A stretch of DNA of 64,000 bases from Eisenbergiella tayi (GCF_001881565.1 NZ_MPDJ01000003.1:615679-679678), one strand, 5' to 3'; shown: positions 51,285 through 61,397, counted from the first letter of the stretch. Notes: a model not told the origin generated them from the letters alone. Numbers and translations are program-made.

Positions 51285-52415
51285 ATGATTACCAAAACAT
51301 TTCAGAATTTAAGGCTTTCCGCCCTTGGAATGGGGGCTATGAGATTACCGGTAGTTGACGGAAATGATGCACAGATTGACGAAGCCGAAGCGGCCCGGAT
51401 GGTATCCTATGCCATGGAGCATGGCATCAATTATTATGATACGGCCTGGGGATACCATGACGGAAATTCGGAAACGGCCATGGGGAAAATACTGGCGGCC
51501 TATCCCCGGGACAGCTATTTCCTGGCTACAAAGTTCCCTGGCTATGATCTTTCCAATATGGATAAGGTGGAAGAGATTTTTGAAAAGCAGCTGGAAAAAT
51601 GCGGTGTGGAGTATTTTGATTTCTATTTGTTCCATAACGTCTGTGAAATGAATGTGGATGCCTATTTGGATGAGAAATATGGTATTCTGGACTATCTCCT
51701 TAAGCAGAAGGAAAACGGACGTATCCGCCATCTGGGCTTTTCGGCTCATGGAAGCCGCGAGGTAATGGAGCGGTTTTTGGATAGTTATGGAAGCCATATG
51801 GAATTCTGCCAGATTCAGCTGAATTATCTGGACTGGGATTTCCAGGATGCAAAAGGGAAGGTGGAACTGTTGAACAGCCGCCATATTCCGATCTGGGTGA
51901 TGGAGCCTCTGCGCGGCGGAAAGCTTGCCTCTCTGCCGGAAGAACAGGAAGAGAAGCTGAGTAAATTACGCGGGGAGAAAACCCCGGCATGGGCGTTCCG
52001 CTTTCTGCAGACGGTACCGGGTGTCACCGTCGTACTTTCCGGTATGTCTGATTTTGAACAGATGAAGGAGAATATCTCTACCTTTGAAGAGGATAAACCT
52101 TTAGATGAAAAGGAGTGGGAAGCTTTGCTGGGCATTGCCGGAGAGATGGTAAAAAAGATTGCCCTGCCCTGTACAGGCTGTCATTACTGTGTAAGCCATT
52201 GCCCAAAGCAGCTGAATATTCCGGCTTTGCTGGAGCTGTACAATGAACATAGCTTTACCGGGGGCGGTTTCATTGCGCCCATGGCACTGATGGCTGTGCC
52301 GGAAGACAAGCATCCGGATGCCTGTATTGGGTGCAGAAGCTGTGAAGCGGTATGTCCGCAGCAGATTAAAATATCCGAAGCTATGGCGGATTTTGCGTCC
52401 CGTCTGAAGGGATAA
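51285..52415 (+). CDS. Aldo/keto reductase with C-terminal 4Fe-4S ferredoxin domain
   Basis: This 376-residue cytoplasmic oxidoreductase has an N-terminal aldo/keto reductase barrel (about 1-280) with the catalytic set Asp-Tyr (NYYDTAWGYH), Lys (LATKFPG) and His (LFHNV). A C-terminal ferredoxin-like part carries CTGCHYCVSHCP and CIGCRSCEAVCP, two 4Fe-4S motifs. This layout is common in anaerobes, but the substrates are unknown. The ATG at 51285 has an AAAGGAG site; 35 upstream in-frame codons do not look like the family. A 21-bp hairpin follows the stop. Confidence 0.92.
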   Translation: MITKTFQNLRLSALGMGAMRLPVVDGNDAQIDEAEAARMVSYAMEHGINYYDTAWGYHDGNSETAMGKILAAYPRDSYFLATKFPGYDLSNMDKVEEIFEKQLEKCGVEYFDFYLFHNVCEMNVDAYLDEKYGILDYLLKQKENGRIRHLGFSAHGSREVMERFLDSYGSHMEFCQIQLNYLDWDFQDAKGKVELLNSRHIPIWVMEPLRGGKLASLPEEQEEKLSKLRGEKTPAWAFRFLQTVPGVTVVLSGMSDFEQMKENISTFEEDKPLDEKEWEALLGIAGEMVKKIALPCTGCHYCVSHCPKQLNIPALLELYNEHSFTGGGFIAPMALMAVPEDKHPDACIGCRSCEAVCPQQIKISEAMADFASRLKG

Positions 52416-52416
52416 T

Positions 52417-52462
52417 ACATCCGAAACGCCTTCCTCATAATTGAGGAAGGCGTTTCGGATGT
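52417..52462. terminator. Perfect 21-bp hairpin between convergent genes
   Basis: The arms 52417-52437 and 52442-52462 are exactly complementary around the loop TAAT. It starts two bases after the aldo/keto reductase stop codon. No T-run follows on either strand, so this very stable stem may be a two-way terminator or an mRNA end stabiliser. Confidence 0.65.
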
Positions 52463-52503
52463 AAACATATTATTATGACAATCGGAGGTTTATTCTCTTA
52501 AAG

Positions 52504-54189
52504 TCATATCCTCTTAACCATACACTCTTTTCTGTAAAAACTGATTCCATAGGAATCAATCATAGAATAACCTTCTTCCTCAAGAGATGCCTGGTAATGG
52601 TTATTTTTTATCTGTTCCAAAGCCTTATCGCAAAAACGTTCCAAGTTCGTATACCGATCCGCAGCCTTTAATTCAAAAACGATTGCCCTTCCTCGGACAC
52701 TGGGTGTTTTCAAAATAATATCAGGCCTTCCTGTTCCGGATTCCCGGTTGGAAATTACTCTGTATTTCCGCATGTTTTTCAGCAGTCCGGCCAGAAAGCC
52801 ATGATAATAATTTTCGGCATAATCATAAAAACTGATGGTTTCCTGCAGGTATTCGGAGATAATTTCTTCCATTGTATGCGTATTCCCTGTTTCAATGGCA
52901 TTATAAAGGCTGCTTAAGTCCTTTCCGTTCAGCATTTCATCAAACCAGGAAAGAATAGTATTTTTATAAATATAGCGTACCTCCAGGTTGGGAATGGCAA
53001 GTTCCATATATTGTATATCACCTTCCAGCCTGCGTCCAATCTGTTTCAGATAGCCTGTGAAAAATAAAAAGTTCCACAAATTATCCTCGGAATTGAAAAT
53101 ATCCGCATAGGTTATATCTTCATGAACCGGTTTTTCTATGGAATGTCCCTCGATTAAGGATTCCAATTCTCCTTTTACAGAGATATCGGCATGTTCTACC
53201 AGGCTTTTTACGATGCTGTTAGAGGAGGTATTGGCCCAAAACGGACTGGGAATCGCATTTTCATTGGAAACCAGACGGTCCATGTAATTTACCATACTCC
53301 AGGGGTTATATACTTCCGAATTGCCAAAAAAATAACCGTCATACCATTGTTTTACGATATCCGTACAGTTTTCCCGGTTATAGAATTGAAGCATCGCTTT
53401 TACTTCTTCCTGAAGAAAACCAAAATACTCACCATAGCTTTCATTTAAGATAGAGATAATGTTCAGGTTGTTTAAGCCGGTAAATATAGACTCTTTTGTT
53501 ATTCGAAGGCAGCCGGTTATAACGGCAAATTCTAAATGGGGATTAGTCTTTAACGCGGATTCAAATAAGGAGCGGATAAAAGAAGACATTTCTTCATAAA
53601 AGCCGGAAAAATAGGCATTCTCCAGGGGAACATCATATTCGTCAATAAGGATAATGACCTTTTGATCAAGCAATTCATTCAGAATGCGGGATAAAAAGGC
53701 AATCGCATCCAGATATTGACTGTCATCTGCGGTTTCATTCATCATTATAATATAACGATGGCGGTCATCTTCCTGCCAGTTTCCTTTCTCTAACAGGTAC
53801 CGATGCCTGCGGAATTCATCTGCAATCTGCCTTTTCAGCATTAAAAAAGCTCTTTCAAAATCCGGCTGTTTTGCTGATTTTAAAGAGAGATGAATGACAC
53901 AATAATTTCCCATATGACTCAGATATTTGCTGCCGCACTTGGCAATAGCAAGATCCTGAAACAGGGATTTGTTAATCTCATTTTCTGCCTGGCTTTCCTG
54001 TTTTTCAAAGAAATACCGCAGCATACTTAGATTCAGAGTCTTGCCAAATCTTCTGGGACGTGTAAAAAGGTTTACTTTTCCTCGTTTGTCAATGAGTTCC
54101 TTTATAAAAAGAGTTTTATCTACATAATAATATCCCTGAGTAATCAGTTCTTTAAAGCTTTCCACGCCAATAGGTAATGGTTTATACAT
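52504..54189 (-). CDS. AAA-ATPase-like protein with PD-(D/E)XK nuclease-like C-terminus
   Basis: This 561-residue cytoplasmic protein is of the AAA-ATPase-like/DUF1703 family, common in many copies in gut Firmicutes and Bacteroidetes. It opens with PLPIGVESFKELITQGYYYVDKT, then the Walker A region TRPRRFGKTLNLS (about 42-54) and Walker B IILIDEYDVPLENA. The C-terminus contains PDIILKTPSVRGRAIVFELKAADRYTN, matching the D...ExK pattern of PD-(D/E)XK nucleases. The family's role is unclear (defence, mobile DNA or housekeeping). An AAAGGCGGG site precedes the ATG. It does not appear linked to neighbouring genes. Confidence 0.9.
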   Translation of the reverse strand: MYKPLPIGVESFKELITQGYYYVDKTLFIKELIDKRGKVNLFTRPRRFGKTLNLSMLRYFFEKQESQAENEINKSLFQDLAIAKCGSKYLSHMGNYCVIHLSLKSAKQPDFERAFLMLKRQIADEFRRHRYLLEKGNWQEDDRHRYIIMMNETADDSQYLDAIAFLSRILNELLDQKVIILIDEYDVPLENAYFSGFYEEMSSFIRSLFESALKTNPHLEFAVITGCLRITKESIFTGLNNLNIISILNESYGEYFGFLQEEVKAMLQFYNRENCTDIVKQWYDGYFFGNSEVYNPWSMVNYMDRLVSNENAIPSPFWANTSSNSIVKSLVEHADISVKGELESLIEGHSIEKPVHEDITYADIFNSEDNLWNFLFFTGYLKQIGRRLEGDIQYMELAIPNLEVRYIYKNTILSWFDEMLNGKDLSSLYNAIETGNTHTMEEIISEYLQETISFYDYAENYYHGFLAGLLKNMRKYRVISNRESGTGRPDIILKTPSVRGRAIVFELKAADRYTNLERFCDKALEQIKNNHYQASLEEEGYSMIDSYGISFYRKECMVKRI

Positions 54190-54306
54190 CTACAATACCC
54201 GCCTTTCACCGCTTATTGTAGATATTATAACAAATTCGAGGACAGATAGCGATATTATTTTATCCTTTTACACCCTCGATATAAACTCGTATGTAAATCA
54301 GAAACA

Positions 54307-54333
54307 GGCAAACAGAAATATTTTCTGTCTGCC
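54307..54333 (-). terminator. Hairpin after the minus-strand importer operon
   Basis: GGCAAACAGAAA / TTTCTGTCTGCC pair at 11 of 12 positions around loop TAT. On the minus strand it is followed by TGTTTCTGATTT, a weak T-rich tail. Confidence 0.6.
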
Positions 54334-54355
54334 CGTTCTTTATTTATCCGTCGTT

Positions 54356-55945
54356 TTATTTAGTTCCTGCGACGAGTTCGTCATACTGAGCCTTCAATTC
54401 CGGATAAGTCGTATTTCCATAATCCTCAAGGGTGCCCATTCCAATCTGTTCAGCCTGTTGGACCATAGCGTTAAAGGCTTCTTCACAGGCTTCTTCGGAT
54501 TCTGCCATGAAAATATTTGTGTTCTGGTTCTTTACCATTTCGTCCAGCTTTGCATTAATATTTGCTTCGTCGGAATCGGTTGCGAAGCGGATCATGCCTA
54601 TTACGGGATTCCTGTTCACATGTTCTGTAAGATTTTTTCTGTCCTGCGCAGTCTGAGATTCCGAATTGGCTTCCGCAATACTGGTAACTATGGCATTATG
54701 TACCAGCCAGCCCCAGTATTTTAAACCTCTGGGCTGTAGTACGGAATTATCTCCCTGAAAATCGTAAGTAAAGGTAGGATAGCCATCGGCATCCACAGTA
54801 TAATCCTCTCCATCAATTCCCCACATCAGCAGCTTCATGCCTTCCTCTCCATAAGCGTAGGCAAGCAGTTTATAAGCAGTTTCCACATCTTTGCAGGAGC
54901 GTGTGATATACAGGCCGCGTCCGCCGCAGTTAGTATCATAAGCTGTGCAGGAATCACTCAATTCGTTTGTAACGAGAGAGAAGCGGAAATCATCACCGTT
55001 TGCGGTAATTGCGGCATTATAGTTATCGGCATGGTTGTCATATCCGAAATTGGCGAATACATTGCCGCCCACACAGATTTCCTTGGTTTCGTCTTCTGAT
55101 TGATAGGCGAAATTTTCAGCGGTCAGATATCCCTTGCGATACCATTCATTGACCTTTTTATAGTAATCAAGCAGTCCGTCCTGACGGAGCCACCATTTCA
55201 GGGTACCGTCCGCAGTTTCGTAATAACCATTTCCTTTCAGGCCAAGCTGCTGCATCAGCCAGTTGAATTTATGCGCACAGTTAAAGGAGCATACCGTCAT
55301 GTCTGGGTAGGCTTCTGCTACTTTGGCAAAAGTGTCATCCAAATCATTCAGGGTTTTGAATTCAAGGCCCAGTTCCTCAGCAATATCACTGCGATACATA
55401 AAGCCGGGGCCTTCAGACAGTATCTTATCATATTTATCATAATCATATTCCGGGGAGAAACCGCAGCCGATGGTATAATAATGGTCATCTGCGGCCTTGT
55501 TTACAAACTGGAATATCGGGTCGACATTGAATACAATTTCAGGATAGGTTTCATGAAGTTCATCCAGGGGATAGCATACCTGGGAATCTGCAAGATACTG
55601 ATATCTGTAAGAACATATGATGTCAGGCATATCACCGGAAGCCACCATAAGAGAAAGCTGGTTATCGTCTGCAGCCCTGGTTATCTCAATGTTAACGCCC
55701 AGCCGTTTTTCGAATTCTTCCGGTATTGCGCCCTCCCATTTTTCATAGGGCCACCATGTTTCATCCACAAACATGGTCAGTGTGGGAACCTGCCCGTTTT
55801 CTTCCCGGGCACTTTCTGTTCCCTGTGAATCCGCGATTCCCGTTTCGGAAGAGCCTCCCTGCGTCTGCCGGGTGCTTCCGCATGCTGCTGCTGTTACTGC
55901 CATTACCATTGATAACAGAACTGCCGTTGCTTTTTTCCATTTCAT
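54356..55945 (-). CDS. CUT1 sugar-binding lipoprotein
   Basis: This 529-residue extracellular lipoprotein has a signal peptide ending TAAACGS (lipidated Cys about residue 22), a Ser/Thr/Gln/Gly-rich linker, and a mature domain of the LipO/LplA group (VPTLTMFVDETWWPYEKWEGAIPEEFEKRLGVNIEI). The region KFNWLMQQLGLKGNGYYETADGTLKWWLRQDGLLDYYKKVNEWY is typical of this group. It is last in the minus-strand order permease, permease, binding protein. An AGGAGGAAT site precedes the ATG. The ligand is unknown. Confidence 0.94.
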   Translation of the reverse strand: MKWKKATAVLLSMVMAVTAAACGSTRQTQGGSSETGIADSQGTESAREENGQVPTLTMFVDETWWPYEKWEGAIPEEFEKRLGVNIEITRAADDNQLSLMVASGDMPDIICSYRYQYLADSQVCYPLDELHETYPEIVFNVDPIFQFVNKAADDHYYTIGCGFSPEYDYDKYDKILSEGPGFMYRSDIAEELGLEFKTLNDLDDTFAKVAEAYPDMTVCSFNCAHKFNWLMQQLGLKGNGYYETADGTLKWWLRQDGLLDYYKKVNEWYRKGYLTAENFAYQSEDETKEICVGGNVFANFGYDNHADNYNAAITANGDDFRFSLVTNELSDSCTAYDTNCGGRGLYITRSCKDVETAYKLLAYAYGEEGMKLLMWGIDGEDYTVDADGYPTFTYDFQGDNSVLQPRGLKYWGWLVHNAIVTSIAEANSESQTAQDRKNLTEHVNRNPVIGMIRFATDSDEANINAKLDEMVKNQNTNIFMAESEEACEEAFNAMVQQAEQIGMGTLEDYGNTTYPELKAQYDELVAGTK

Positions 55946-56032
55946 AATTGATTCCTCCTAATACATTATATTGTATAGTTACAGGCCGGGCAAGCCGGTA
56001 AAGCTTCCTGGCCGGACTGCCATTTATATCCT

Positions 56033-56917
56033 TTATTCTTTTACAGCTCCTATCATCATACCCTGTACAAAATATTTCTGCAGGAAGGGATATACACACA
56101 TAATGGGTATCATGGACACAGCCATCGCCGTCGCCTGCACCGTAAAGGAAGTGGCAGTATTAGCCTGGGATATCTGCCCGGCGGCTTCTGCATTTGCGGA
56201 GGTGGCAAGAGTCTGGTTAATGGTGGTCATCATCTTATAGGACAATGTCTGCAGGTTAATGTCTCTCACGTAATAGGCGGAATCCAGCCAGCTGTTCCAT
56301 TGTCCCACGGCGGCAAACAGGGAGAGTGTGGCCAGGAAGGGTTTGGATACGGGGAGCACCACCTTTAAGAGAACCTGAATTTCTCTGGCGCCGTCTATTT
56401 TTGCCGCTTCAATCATGGATTCAGGGATGGAACTGAAAAAGTTGATACCTGTCATTACGAAAAAGGCATTTACCATTCCCGGGATGACATACACCCAAAA
56501 GGTGTTCAGAAGTCCCAGCCCACGGAGAAGAACATAATAGGGAATCAAACCTCCGGAAAAATACATGGTGAACACTACCAGGAATCGGTAAGCTTTTTTA
56601 AACATCAGATTGTTTCTTGATAAAGCATAACTGAACATACTTGTGAAGCCGGTACACAGAATAGTTCCGGTCAGGGTTCTGGCTATAGAAATGAAAAAAG
56701 CATGCCGCCAGTCGGAGTCGCCAATAAACAGCTCATAATTGGACAGAGTAAATTTCCTCGGCCAGAAATAAATTCCGCCTTTCATCAAATCCAGTCCATC
56801 ATTGAAGGAACACAGAATCGTATAGTAAAAAGGATATAAGGTAACAATTCCTGTCAGTGCCAGGAGGATATATACGATGATATCTACCGCTTTATCTTCA
56901 TTCATTTTTGTTTTCAT
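56033..56917 (-). CDS. CUT1 sugar ABC transporter permease, YtcP-like
   Basis: This 294-residue permease has six hydrophobic segments, the EAA loop MIEAAKIDGAREIQVLLKVVLPVSKPFLA (about 170-198), and the family C-terminus YPFLQKYFVQGMMIGAVKE. It has an AAGGAGG site and starts 11 bases after the upstream permease gene. Together they form the channel for the lipoprotein at 54356. No ATPase gene is present, as in the other CUT1 sets of the window. Confidence 0.94.
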   Translation of the reverse strand: MKTKMNEDKAVDIIVYILLALTGIVTLYPFYYTILCSFNDGLDLMKGGIYFWPRKFTLSNYELFIGDSDWRHAFFISIARTLTGTILCTGFTSMFSYALSRNNLMFKKAYRFLVVFTMYFSGGLIPYYVLLRGLGLLNTFWVYVIPGMVNAFFVMTGINFFSSIPESMIEAAKIDGAREIQVLLKVVLPVSKPFLATLSLFAAVGQWNSWLDSAYYVRDINLQTLSYKMMTTINQTLATSANAEAAGQISQANTATSFTVQATAMAVSMIPIMCVYPFLQKYFVQGMMIGAVKE

Positions 56918-56928
56918 AACTATCCTCC

Positions 56929-57888
56929 TTAGAACAGGCCTTCGCCGGATACTTTTTTTGCAACCTGGTTACTGATTATTACTAAAACTATGGATATCAC
57001 TGACTGGACTAAATCAACAGCGGTGGCATAGGAAAAACGGCCCTGGGCCATGCCCATTTTAAACGCATAGGTCTGGATGATTTCAGAAGTGGCGTTATTC
57101 ACTGTATTTCCCATAAGGAAGGACTGCTCGAAGTTGGAACCCACCATGCCCCCGCCCAGGAAGCTTCCGATGGAAAGGATAAGGACGGTAACAATAGAAC
57201 CTTTAATGCCCGGTAAAGTAATATGCCAGATACGTTTCAGCCTTCCTGCGCCGTCTATACTGGCCGCTTCATACAGAGTGCTGTCTATACCTGATATGGC
57301 TGCCAGAAAAATAATTGCCCACCAGCCGGAGCTTTTCCATATGGAAAGCACGACGGTGGTTCCCCAAAAATAACCGGGATCCGTCAGAAAGGGAATTCCC
57401 TGTGATACGACTCCCAATTTAACCAGCAGCTGGTTTATGACACCGCTGTTTTGAGAAAGGAGAGCGCTGCTGATTCCATATACAAGAACCCAGGATACAA
57501 AGTTTGGCAGATAGCTTGCTGTCTGGATCAGCCGTTTAAAGGGCTTGTTATGACATTCTGATATCAGGATGGCAAGAAATATGGGAATGGGAAATGCAAA
57601 TACCATTTTTAAGGTGCTGATGGCAATTGTATTTCGGAGAAGCTCCCCGAACCGGTAATCGGTAAAAAATTCTTTGAAGTATTTTAAGCCTACCCAATCA
57701 CTGCTGAATATTCCCTGGATTCCTGAGGTGATTTTATAAGACTTAAATGCCAGCACTATGCCGAACATAGGAATCACGGAAAAAAGCAGCAGATACATGA
57801 CACCGGCCAGGGCGAAGATCTGGATTTCAATTTGCCGTCCGAATTTTTTGATTCCTTTTTTCATACGAACCGCTTTTTTCATAGACAT
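56929..57888 (-). CDS. CUT1 sugar ABC transporter permease, LplB-like
   Basis: This 319-residue permease has a charged N-terminal tail, six hydrophobic segments, the EAA loop LYEAASIDGAGRLKRIWHITLPGIKGSI (about 200-228), and ends SNQVAKKVSGEGLF. A GGGGGA site stands before the ATG. It is the first gene of a three-gene importer transcribed away from the histidine kinase at 58201; the 312-base gap between them should hold both promoters. Confidence 0.94.
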   Translation of the reverse strand: MSMKKAVRMKKGIKKFGRQIEIQIFALAGVMYLLLFSVIPMFGIVLAFKSYKITSGIQGIFSSDWVGLKYFKEFFTDYRFGELLRNTIAISTLKMVFAFPIPIFLAILISECHNKPFKRLIQTASYLPNFVSWVLVYGISSALLSQNSGVINQLLVKLGVVSQGIPFLTDPGYFWGTTVVLSIWKSSGWWAIIFLAAISGIDSTLYEAASIDGAGRLKRIWHITLPGIKGSIVTVLILSIGSFLGGGMVGSNFEQSFLMGNTVNNATSEIIQTYAFKMGMAQGRFSYATAVDLVQSVISIVLVIISNQVAKKVSGEGLF

Positions 57889-58200
57889 TAATTATCCCCC
57901 TTTATTAATTTTTCTCTTCAAAACGTATTGTAGCATCGGCATATAGACAGAGGATACGGTACATTTTTTATATGAAATGTGTACCCGGCAGTATTTTATA
58001 CGTAGCACTACACATTTTTTAGTTTTAATGATTTATTTTTGTAAGTATCCGGTCAGGTATCCTTCATTTGGAAATAGAAATCCAAAAAAAGTATACAAAT
58101 CCAAAGAATTTGCACATCGTAATTTAGATGTCTATATTGTGTTTTCCGGTTGTTTCAGGGATAATAAGAAGAAAAGAACCGCCTATACAGAGGAAAAGAT
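57889..58200. promoter_or_regulatory. Divergent control region, importer operon and sensor kinase
   Basis: This 312-base AT-rich gap separates the minus-strand importer from the plus-strand kinase. A 10-base direct repeat, ACATTTTTTA, occurs at 57961-57970 and 58012-58021, 51 bases apart, which is about five helical turns. It could be the binding site of the AraC-type regulator at 59955. No promoter could be assigned with confidence. Confidence 0.45.
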
Positions 58201-59943
58201 ATGTTTTCAAAGGTAACTAAGCTGCAGACACGTTTTTTTATATGTTACATACTGGCGATATTTATTCCCATTATGTTTTTGAGCAGTATGATATATTACT
58301 ACCATAATGATCAGCGTACTAAAGAATATCTGAATGAAAAAAAGAATTCCCTTATTACAGAACAAAATTATCTTATGAATCAACTGGATGATGCGCAAAT
58401 TCATTTTAATCAGTTGAAATCAAACTATGAACTGCAGAAGCTTCTGAGAGGCTTTTATTCTAAGGAACAGGAAATCGTTTATGCATATAACAGTCAAATC
58501 TATTCTCTTCTAAGCAATATCTTCCTGTATGATACAAATATTTCAGGCATAACTATCTATGCTGAAAATCGTAAAGCGGCAGAAATACTCCGTTTTTTCG
58601 AAACTGTGGATTCCATTCCCCTCGGATCGGATTCTTATTCCGGACTGATAGATGGTTTCTGGTCTGTCGATACTGATGGGGAAGCCACAGGATTTTCCTT
58701 TTACAAAGGATTTACCAACCCGCCGATGACTGTGTTTCCCGGTATTGCAAGACTGAATTATAACAGCAATATTTTTGATTCCTATGCACAGGAAAACCCG
58801 GACACTGCAGTTTATGTCTATCTGAATGGAAAACTGATGTATGAATATAATGTTTCAGCAGAAACGACACTGTGCATGGAGGATTATGAAAAGCAGCTTA
58901 TATGCGGTATGCGGAAGGAAACGGTGATGATTATACCGGATGCACAAAAACGGTGTATTCTCAGTAGTTTCACTCTGAATGACGGAGTTTTTCAAGTTGT
59001 TAAAATAACGCCGGAGCCGGGAAATATATTTTCCTACAGACCGTTCCTGCTAAGTTTTCTTGTTTCTATCTTCATATTAATATGTGCAAGTATTATCATG
59101 TTCCTCCTTATTTTCAGGCCCTTTAAAAACATTGTACGGCTTTCCGAGCATATGAACAGGCAGAATACGCATACACTTACTCCTTATACAGGAATGCTTT
59201 CAAAGGACGAAACGGGAGATCTGATTTTATCCTTCAATCAAATGACGGAACGAATTAACGAGTTGTCATCCAGCCTTCTGAATAATGAGATGCAGCTGAA
59301 AAATGCACAGATAGAGGCGCTGCAGGCCCAGCTTAATCCTCATTTTTTTTATGGGACACTGGAAAGTATACGGATGATTGCAGAAGCCAGCCATCAGGAG
59401 CTGATTTCAGAAATAACCTTTGCATTCGGAAAGCTGATGCGTTATTCCCTTTCCAGAGAATATCTGGTTCCGGTCTCAATAGAGATAGATATGACACAGC
59501 AATATGTATCCATTCAGGAAAAAAGGCTTGTCAGCCGCTTCGATGTGGAATGGGAACTCTGTGAATTGGATGAAAAATGGAGATGCCCTAAATTTGTCCT
59601 GTTCAGTATGGTTGAAAATGTTTTTTCACACAATGTGAGCAAATGCAGAAACTTTATACAGATTAGTGTAAGTGTGACAAAAGAAGGGGAAGATTTGATT
59701 TTTACAGTTTCCAATACCGGTCCGGGGGTTTCACAGGGACGTCTTGAGGAACTTCATTATCTGTTAGAGCACCCAAGAGAACGTGATACTATGAAAAGTG
59801 AGAACAATGGGCGCAGTATTTTTAATATCAGTGACAGGCTGAAATTGTTTTATGGGGAAGGATATCATTTTACGATAGAAAGTGAGGAAAATGTGCTCAC
59901 TACATGCAGTGTGCGTATTCACAAGCATTTCATTGATTTCTGA
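58201..59943 (+). CDS. YesM-like sensor histidine kinase
   Basis: This 580-residue membrane sensor has a first membrane segment (about 10-31), an extracellular domain of about 250 residues and a second segment (about 285-308). A HAMP linker (FRPFKNIVRLSEHMNRQ) leads to a His_kinase domain with LQAQLNPHFFYGTLESIRMIAEA and a C-terminal ATPase domain (NVFSHNV; NTGPGVSQ). A GAGGAAAAG site precedes the ATG. The response regulator follows 11 bases later, and the divergent importer at 54356-57888 is the likely target. Confidence 0.93.
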   Translation: MFSKVTKLQTRFFICYILAIFIPIMFLSSMIYYYHNDQRTKEYLNEKKNSLITEQNYLMNQLDDAQIHFNQLKSNYELQKLLRGFYSKEQEIVYAYNSQIYSLLSNIFLYDTNISGITIYAENRKAAEILRFFETVDSIPLGSDSYSGLIDGFWSVDTDGEATGFSFYKGFTNPPMTVFPGIARLNYNSNIFDSYAQENPDTAVYVYLNGKLMYEYNVSAETTLCMEDYEKQLICGMRKETVMIIPDAQKRCILSSFTLNDGVFQVVKITPEPGNIFSYRPFLLSFLVSIFILICASIIMFLLIFRPFKNIVRLSEHMNRQNTHTLTPYTGMLSKDETGDLILSFNQMTERINELSSSLLNNEMQLKNAQIEALQAQLNPHFFYGTLESIRMIAEASHQELISEITFAFGKLMRYSLSREYLVPVSIEIDMTQQYVSIQEKRLVSRFDVEWELCELDEKWRCPKFVLFSMVENVFSHNVSKCRNFIQISVSVTKEGEDLIFTVSNTGPGVSQGRLEELHYLLEHPRERDTMKSENNGRSIFNISDRLKLFYGEGYHFTIESEENVLTTCSVRIHKHFIDF

Positions 59944-59954
59944 GGGAGGAAAAT

Positions 59955-61397
59955 ATGGGGCTGAAAGTATTGCTGGTAGATGATGAATATATCGTGTTGA
60001 AGGGGCTCGAAATCATGCTGGGGGAACAGAAGGAGATTGCGCTTGAAATAATGACAGCCATGGATGCAGTGGACGCGATGGAAAAGCTGGCCGACGGGTG
60101 TCCGGATGTGATTATTGCAGATATCAATATGCCGGAGATAGACGGGCTGACCATGCTGGAACAAATCAGCGGAGCTCATCCTCAATGCAGATTAATTATT
60201 GTCAGCGGATATGAGGATCAGGAGTATTTGAAGAGAGCGCTGAAGCTGCATGTAGCGGATTATTTGACGAAACCGGTTGATAAAGCTTATTTGATTCGCC
60301 GTTTGAAAGAGATTGGTGAAGAAAAACAGGCGCAGATTAAGAATATGCTTTTGAAAATAAGGCTGATGCTGTTTTCGGGCGGACAGTTTCAGGAGCAGGA
60401 TTTAACCAAGGATGAGATCAAGAGACTGTTTCCTAATCCTTGGTTTGCCCTTTGTGCTGCGGGGATTCCTGCTTTTGAAGCGGAGAAGCTGCAGCCCGGG
60501 ATTGCCGCTTATTTTGATAATTGCTATGTGTTTTCCCATAATAACTGGAGTGTTTTCCTGTTGAATTATTCTGTGCGAATCGGAGTTAAAGAACTGCGCA
60601 CTTTGCTGCAGAGAACATTTGTCGGAATGGCCTGCGGGATTTCTCTTTTTTCGGAGGAAGAAGGGATACAGAATATTTTCCTGCCATATCAGAGAGCGCT
60701 GTGTGATCTTGTCTTATCTTTTCTTCCGGCAGAAGCGGCTGTCAGAGAACGGATCGCCGTCAGGATTTCAGAGCATACGCTGCAGCCGGCTATACGTGTT
60801 CTTATGTTTGAGTATAGTATTACTGATTATATTAATGAAGTCTGTGATCCCGATTGGGATATCATATTAATTTTCCTTCTGGTTTTTACGGAGGCGCTGG
60901 CGGCTAATATTTTGATTGCCGGGATCAGTCTGTCTCCGGAAACAATACGGCAGCTTTATCAGCAGCAGGCAGAAACGGTACATGATAAAAGGACACTTTG
61001 TGCTTTTATGGAAAAATCGCTGAACTTCTGGTATGATTCCTTCACGCCTGCCGAGCAGGAACAATATTCGTCTAAAATTGCCATGGCCTGTGAATATATG
61101 GAAATGCATTATGAACAGGATATTGCGCTGGAACAGGTGGCTGAGTATATTTCGATCAATCCCAGCTATCTTAGCTATATATTCAAAAAGGAAACCGGAA
61201 GCACCTTTCTGCAGTATCTGACAAATATCAGGCTGCAGAAGGCCTGCAGGCTGATGACAGATAATCCGGAATTGTCTTTGGATGACGTGGCGGCAAAAAC
61301 AGGGTATCATTCAACCTCTTATTTTCATAAAATATTCCGAAACAGGTTTGGGATGAGTCCCAGGCAGTGGCTGCAGAGGGAACACAGGCATACTTAA
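59955..61397 (+). CDS. YesN-like response regulator with AraC DNA-binding domain
   Basis: This 480-residue regulator has a receiver domain (about 1-120: LLVDDEYIVLKGL; phospho-acceptor Asp in IIADINMPEIDGL), a middle helical region of about 250 residues typical of long YesN proteins, and a C-terminal AraC-type DNA-binding domain (about 375-475: QDIALEQVAEYISINPSYLSYIFKKETGSTF; VAAKTGYHSTSYFHKIFRNRFGMSPRQW). A GAGGGAGG site precedes the ATG. It is co-transcribed with the kinase at 58201. Confidence 0.94.
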   Translation: MGLKVLLVDDEYIVLKGLEIMLGEQKEIALEIMTAMDAVDAMEKLADGCPDVIIADINMPEIDGLTMLEQISGAHPQCRLIIVSGYEDQEYLKRALKLHVADYLTKPVDKAYLIRRLKEIGEEKQAQIKNMLLKIRLMLFSGGQFQEQDLTKDEIKRLFPNPWFALCAAGIPAFEAEKLQPGIAAYFDNCYVFSHNNWSVFLLNYSVRIGVKELRTLLQRTFVGMACGISLFSEEEGIQNIFLPYQRALCDLVLSFLPAEAAVRERIAVRISEHTLQPAIRVLMFEYSITDYINEVCDPDWDIILIFLLVFTEALAANILIAGISLSPETIRQLYQQQAETVHDKRTLCAFMEKSLNFWYDSFTPAEQEQYSSKIAMACEYMEMHYEQDIALEQVAEYISINPSYLSYIFKKETGSTFLQYLTNIRLQKACRLMTDNPELSLDDVAAKTGYHSTSYFHKIFRNRFGMSPRQWLQREHRHT

